In this document: positions 58,851 through 64,000 of the stretch, one piece after another
Layout of the letters: each line of letters opens with the position of its first letter
Position numbering within the stretch: the stretch's first letter is position 1
Assembly: GCA_035771165.1 (NCBI GenBank)
Contig: JAWNZC010000302.1
Span: 593,501 to 657,500 of the forward strand
From: Paragorgia papillata
Taxonomy: Eukaryota > Cnidaria > Anthozoa > Scleralcyonacea > Coralliidae
Direction: 5' to 3'
DNA: 64,000 nucleotides
Made by a program: the position numbers and the translations under genes
Notes under the pieces: generated by a model
Told to the model about the DNA's origin: nothing
What the model saw: only the letters and a program-made list of their open reading frames with translations
Database searches by the model: none

Positions 58851-59104
58851 ACTTCAGCGATTCTTTGTACTGTCCTGTCTGTTTTTAAGCCATGCTTTTA
58901 GCGATCTGTACAAAGAACATCGATAGTCCACGGCTACCTAAGACGACCTGTTTGTTATGAATAGAATTCCTAGTCGATTTGCAAGGGACAAGGTTTAGCA
59001 CATGGTGAAGACAATTAACTTTACAGCATGCATAATTTGCATAACATTTTGACCAATCGCTACGAACTGTCATTGTTTAACACTCAACCAATTGCGAATA
59101 ACTT

Positions 59105-59359
59105 AAATTGATTATATATTTATATATATATATATAAATATAAATTGTCATTCTATCTCGTTGTGGACATGATATTTAATTAGTATCTGTTGCTTGAAAC
59201 TGATATTGCTTTTGGAATCTTATATAAATATAAAATATATAATATATAAAATATAATATAATATTTATAATATAAAATATATAATATTTATAATATAAAA
59301 TATATATTATTTATAATATATAATATAAAATATATAATATATAACATATAACATATAAA

Positions 59360-59458
<99 letters not shown>

Positions 59459-59560
59459 TATAACATAAAATATATATTTAAAAAATAAAAAATACATAAT
59501 ATTTATAATATATAATATTTATAATATATAATATTTATAATATATAATATATATAAGTAT
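59105..59560. repeat. AT-rich repeat tract with long TA run
   Basis: ATATAATATTTATAATAT-type units around a TA run at 59366-59452. Confidence 0.95.
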
Positions 59561-59664
59561 TTTATTACCATTTTAAACTGGACGAAAAAAGCACAAAACT
59601 TGACAATTGACACCTTAATAAATAAGCCGTAAAACCCAGCACGGAATTTCTCAAAAACGGCAAA

Positions 59665-59895
59665 CAAGTTTTTCTAGAACACAAAAGAACTCACTAAAAA
59701 TAGCTTTCTTTTGTTTTCCCATCCACAAGAATTTGACTGTTTGTCTGTCTGTCTGCCTATCTGCTTGTTATGTCTGTCTGTCTGACTGTTAGTTTGTTTT
59801 GTTTTGTTTGACTGTTTGTTTGTTTGTCTGTCTGTATGCTTGTTATGTCTGTTTGTTTGTTTGTCTCTGTCTGTTTGTTTGTTTGTTTGTTTGTC

Positions 59896-59932
<37 letters not shown>

Positions 59933-61090
59933 GTTTGTTTGTTTCTCTGTCAGTTTGTTTTGTTTGTTTGTTTGTTTGTTAGTTTGCTGGTTTGTTTCTG
60001 TCTGTTTGTTTGTCTGTTGGTCTGTCTGTCTGTTTGTTTGTTTGTTGGTCTGTCAGTCTGCCTGCCTTTTTGTTTGACTGTTTGTCTGTCTGTCTGCTTG
60101 TTATGTCTGTCTGTCTGCTTGTTATGTCTGTTTGTATGTATGTATGCTTGTTATGTCTGTCTGTTTGCCTGTCTCTGTCTGTCTGTCTCTCTGTTTGTTT
60201 GATTGTTTGTCAGTCTGCCTGCCTTTTTGTTTGTTTGACTGTTTGTCTGTCTGTCTGCTTGATATGTCTGTCTGTCTGTCTGCTTGTTATGTCTGTCTGT
60301 ATGTATGCTTGTTATGTCTGTTTGCCTGTCTCTATCTGTCTGTCTGTCTGTCTCTGTCTGTTTGTTTGTCTGTCAGTTTGTTTGTTAGTTTGCTGGTTTG
60401 TTTGTTTGTTTGTTAGTTTGCTGGTTTGTTTGTGTTTGTTTGTTTGTTTGTCTGTTGGTCTGTCTGTCTGTTTATTTGCCTGTTTGTTTGTCTGTTTGTT
60501 GGTCTGTATGCCTGTTTGTTTGTTGGTCTGTCTGTCTGTCTGCCTGTTTGTGTGTTTGTTTGTTTGCCTGTTTGTTTGTTTGTCTGTCAGTTTGTTTGTT
60601 AGTTTGCTGGTTTGTTTGTTTGTGTCTGTTTGTTTGTCTGTTGGTCTGTCTGTCTGTCTGTTTATTTGCCTGTTTGTTTGTCTGTTTGTTGGTCTGTATG
60701 CCTGTTTGTTTGTTTGTTTGTTTGTTTGTTGGTCTGTCTGTCTGTCTGTCTGCCTGTTTGTGTTTGTTTGTTTGCCTGTTTGTGTTTGTTTGTTTGCCTG
60801 TTTGTTTGTTTGTTTGTTTGTTTGTCTGTCTGTCTGACTGCTTGCCTGCCTGTTTGTTTGTCTGTCCGTTCGACGATAGACCAAGGAATAACCTATTCAA
60901 TTTTGCTTGAGATTTGGATGAGAATTTAATAAAAATCAGACCACAAGATTCTCCGTGTAGAAATGCTTGATTACGCTCATTATCCTTATTTTATGCAAAC
61001 ATTTTTGCATAATTTTGGTACGAGTGCAATCAAGCATTTTATTCATAACATGCATAGTGTAAGTCTCGTGAGCTAGCCTGGAGTTAGCGA
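59665..61090. repeat. duplicated segment, copy 1
   Basis: CTCACTAAAAATAGCTTTCT (59691) leads into a TGTC/TGTT/TGCC tetranucleotide tract (59735-60865), then GACGATAGACCAAGGAATAA to CTCGTGAGCTAGCCTGG. The same unit recurs at 61555-62390. Confidence 0.8.
59735..60865 (+). repeat. TGTC/TGTT tetranucleotide tract
   Basis: About 1.1 kb of TCTG/TTTG units with TATG and TTGG variants. Cys-Leu-Phe-Val open frames are artefacts. Confidence 0.97.
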
Positions 61091-61199
61091 GATGGCTCAT
61101 TTTCTTTTTAAACATCTCTAATAATAACCCACTGGTGGAGGTATATGCAATCTCTGCAGCGCCCTCTGGCTTGTAATTGAATGAATCAAACCAAAAACA

Positions 61200-61400
61200 A
61201 CGAATAACGGAACGTTTTTTAAAACTGATAAAACAATACTTTGGTTTTTGAGTGTTTTGAAGTAATAGATTAAACACGAGTTTGAGTGTTTCGTCAGGGG
61301 TTCCAAACACGAGAAAACAAATGAAAACCTAGGACGTAGCCCCGAGGTTTTTATTGTCTTCGAGTGTTTGGAGTCTCCCAATGAAACACGATAAACGAGT
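61200..61400. mobile_element. foldback remnant, GAGTGTTT/AAACACGA
   Basis: TTGAGTGTTTCGTCAGGGG, CCAAACACGAGAAAACAAATG and GTCTTCGAGTGTTTGG mirror each other. Same style as 10602-11190. Confidence 0.5.
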
Positions 61401-61554
61401 GTTTGATCTTGCTTCTCAAACGAGTATTCGCATCGTGATTTGCGGTGTTTTCTTCAATGATTTCAATATGCAGCTTAGAAAATGTGATCCAGTTCACTAG
61501 GAAGCTTCCTACAGGTTTTCATTGGGTATCAAAACTCATGCACAAAACTTTCTC

Positions 61555-61777
61555 TAGAACACAAAAACACTCACTAAAAATAGATTTCTTTTGTTTTCCC
61601 ATCCGCAAGAATTATTGACGCATTTTATAGTCTGTTGACTGTTTGTTTGTTTGTTTGTCTGTTTGACTGTTTGTTTGACTGTTTGTCTGTCTGTTTGTCT
61701 GCCTGTCTGCTTTGTTATGCATGTCTGTCTGTCTGTCTGTCTGCTTGTTATGTCTGTCTGTCTGTCTGCTTGTTATC

Positions 61778-61842
<65 letters not shown>

Positions 61843-62390
61843 ATCTGTCAGTCCGTCCGTCTGTATCAGCTTGTTTGTCTGTTTGTTTGTTTGTGTTTGT
61901 TTGTCAGTTTGTTTTATTTGTTTGTCTGTCTGTCAGTTTGTTTTATTTGTTTGTTTGCTGGTTTGTCTGTTTGTGGGTCTGTTTGTCTGTCTGTTTGTTT
62001 GTTTGTGTTTGTTTGTTTGTTTGTCTGTCAGTTTGTTTTATTTGTTTGTCTGTCTGTCAGTTTGTTTTATTTGTTTGTTTGTTTGTTTGCTGGTTTGTCT
62101 GTTTGTGGGTCTGTTTGTCTGTCTGACTGTTTGTTTGTTTGTTTGTTTGTTTGTTTGTTTGTCAGTCCGTTTGATGATAGACCAAGGAATAACCTATTCA
62201 ATTTTGCTTGAGATTTGGATGAGAATTTAATAGAAATCTGACCACAAGATTCTCTGTGTAGAAGAAATGCTTGATTACGCTCATTATCCTTATTTTATGC
62301 AAACATTTTTGCATAATTTTGGTACGAGTGCAATCAATAATTTTATTCATACATGTGTAAGTCTCGTTAGCTAGCCTAGCCATGATAATT
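61555..62390. repeat. duplicated segment, copy 2
   Basis: CTCACTAAAAATAGATTTCT, a shorter TGTC/TGTT tract (61635-62165), then GATGATAGACCAAGGAATAA to CTCGTTAGCTAGCC. The flanking single-copy parts are near-identical to copy 1; the two tracts differ in length by about 600 bp. Confidence 0.8.
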
Positions 62391-62617
62391 CATGAATTAT
62401 TAATGACTTCGAGAACATTACTTAAATTTGTAAACTAAATTAGATATATTTTAATAAATAACTTAAAATAGAACAAATTAATTGGGAAATAAATAAATAC
62501 AAAAATAACATAACTACAATATACTGTATATGAATAAGAAATAACTAATCAACTTAATTATATTTTATTATTATCAAAATAACGCAAAATTCTTTGTCTT
62601 CAGTTAACGTTTTGTTA

Positions 62618-63112
62618 GGCCTGCGCTAAACGTCTCACAACAGACGAATTGAATTCAGACGAATTTAAATTGTTTGAATTTTATTCGACAAAACTGCGAC
62701 GTATAACTCGATTAAATTCGACACACGAATTAAATTCCTCTGCCTCTGAGTCAGACGGATAATGCGGGTTCGAGTTACACGACGAATTATCGTCGCGTCG
62801 AATTAAATGTGCGGAGTACATGTAAACAAGTCCGTTTTCCAAAATAACGGGGATTTTAATACTTTCAGTAGACAAAACGTAAAGTGCTGAATTCGTCAGA
62901 TTCAAGCAATCATTTCGATTTCTCTTCTCTCTGTGACAATTCGGCGCCATGTTTTCGAAGAATCGTTTTCAGGTTCAACGCCGAACGCGTACAAGTAAAA
63001 ACAATTAAATTGACTGAAATTCGAAGTTTAACTCGACGTCGCATTTACGTCGCATTACCGACGAAGTTAATTCGAATAAAATTCGTCTATTGTGCGACGT
63101 TTAGCGCAGGCC
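62618..63112. mobile_element. Harbinger-type MITE with TTA duplication
   Basis: GGCCTGCGCTAAACGTC and GACGTTTAGCGCAGGCC inverted ends; TTA at 62615-62617 and 63113-63115. The interior is rich in CGTCGCATT/GACGAATT motifs. A partial relative is at 23650-24018. No transposase. Confidence 0.85.
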
Positions 63113-63295
63113 TTAGTGTTTAAGAAACGAAAATTAAGTTTGTCTTATTTGAAAGAACACTTATTAAAATGACAAAGTAACATATTTTGCAGTTTTTCGT
63201 TTCCTTGCTTCGTTGTTAAGATATTTCAGTTTGTTTGATATGCAAATTAGACATTTTGACGTCACATGTGTATAATGAGTTATCAGAGAAGGTTA

Positions 63296-63621
63296 TACAG
63301 TGTGTATAAAAAAAATTCGAACCCTTAGAAAATGAATTAGCATTCTTTTCAAACAACCTATTGTAGTAGTTTGAAAGCCCTAAAAGCGCTGCGTTATAAA
63401 TTAATCAGCACATAAGTTAAACGAAGCGAAAAAGCTTTTAAATACTTTCACCATGCATACACTTCAAGTTATCTTAATTTCCCAGGTGTATAAGACCGTG
63501 TGTTTTACGCATCTGTGGGTTCAGCGAAGTGCTTAGGGCTTTCAAACTACTACAATAGGTTGTTTGAAAAGAATGCTAATTCATTTTCTAAGGGTTCGAA
63601 TTTTTTTTGATACACACTGTA
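63296..63621. mobile_element. mariner-type MITE inserted in another MITE
   Basis: TACAGTGTGTATAAAAAAAA and the mirrored TTTTTTTGATACACACTGTA, arms about 90 bp, flanked by TA (63294-63295, 63622-63623). The uninterrupted host sequence GGTTATATATCTTTGC in the relative at about 27864-27880 shows the empty site. Confidence 0.85.
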
Positions 63622-63710
63622 TATCTTTGCTATTATCAAACTAAAAAGGAAGCATGTGGATGTCTTTCTCCCACAACACAAAACATGTAGAATTTTTAAG
63701 TAATATTTAA

Positions 63711-63940
63711 AACACGTGATGCGAGTGTTTTGAATGGCTTCAAAAAACGATTCGTTATTGGATGTTATGTTCATTAGTATTCTTTAAATAAAATTGTATG
63801 TTCATTAGTATTCTTTATATAAAATTGTATGTTCAATAGTATTCTTTCTGACGTCAAGAAGTTTTATCAGGTATAAAACCACGGACATGGTACTGATTTC
63901 CTTTGTGTTTTCCTCATGAATTATTAATGAGTTTTTGAAG
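63711..63940. repeat. 230-bp copy of 10861-11090
   Basis: AACACGTGATGCGAGTGTTT through three GTTCATTAGTATTCTTTA units to TTATTAATGAGTTTTTGAAG. Same length and order as the copy 52.8 kb away. Confidence 0.8.
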
Positions 63941-64000
63941 TGATTATAGCAAAGATATAAAACCTTCCCCAGATAACTCATTATGCACGTCTTACGTCAA

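Larger units (their letters stand above)
63122..64000. mobile_element. MITE of the 27719 family, right end outside window
   Basis: Starts TTAAGTTTGTCTTATTTGAAAG; GATATGCAAATTAGACATTTTG and GAGTTATCAGAGAAGGTTATA match 27724-27870. The window ends in the mirrored arm (GATTATAGCAAAGATATAAAACC ... ATAACTCATTATGCACG). It carries the mariner MITE 63296-63621 and the block 63711-63940. Confidence 0.65.

Noticed and set aside
59799..62230. Cys-Leu-Phe-Val-rich frames
   Set aside because: Artefacts of the TGTC/TGTT tetranucleotide tracts.

Overview
The window is eukaryotic, animal-type DNA dominated by repeats. Evidence: spliced coding exons with GT-AG introns, a metazoan-type RFX transcription-factor gene, a ZMYM/TTF-finger hAT transposase, tRNA- and 5S-rRNA-derived short elements, a Penelope-type hammerhead ribozyme and many non-autonomous DNA transposons (MITEs). 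No bacterial operon, rRNA operon or CRISPR is present. The repeat style fits a marine invertebrate, possibly a cnidarian, but the species cannot be fixed from the sequence.

Layout. 1-4430: a hAT element cut by the window edge, with a frameshifted transposase. 5229-9466: a 4.2-kb composite bounded by TTCATGAA-rich ends and carrying a 560-bp-arm inverted repeat. 9.5-13 kb: a TTAA-flanked MITE, foldback repeats and three nested inverted repeats around a perfect 55-bp palindrome. 13.4-14.3 kb: simple repeats. 15090-20800: a satellite of 13 units of about 431 bp, starting and ending on a hairpin element. 20.8-28.6 kb: a tRNA-like locus and many MITEs, one enclosing a short two-exon gene and a hammerhead ribozyme. 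28.8-30.2 kb: minisatellite and GGAA repeats.

30384-43329, minus strand, is the only well-supported host gene: an RFX5/RFX7-like winged-helix transcription factor. Ten 3' exons could be joined in phase (766 residues plus stop); the first coding exon or exons were not found. Its introns hold most of the repeats of that interval: 17-bp and 102-bp minisatellites, GGAA/AAGC tracts, an 87-bp tandem tRNA-like array, 5S-derived SINEs and foldbacks carrying two opposed tRNA-Thr-like units.

43.5-58 kb: a 20-bp array with an inverted block, a hAT MITE with perfect 8-bp target duplication, and a 23-bp minisatellite that grew inside a MITE and was then split by a candidate 5.66-kb transposon (46102-51759) holding unrecognised coding exons. 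52.5-55 kb is AT-rich and shows no gene. 55-64 kb: more minisatellite, TA tracts, a possible first exon at 58639-58850, a duplicated TGTC/TGTT-rich segment, and nested MITEs running off the window end.

Apart from the RFX gene and a few orphan exons, nothing here looks like a pathway or operon. The interest lies in the mobile elements, their nesting order and their RNA-like structures. Some frameshifts and one-base length differences may be assembly errors.
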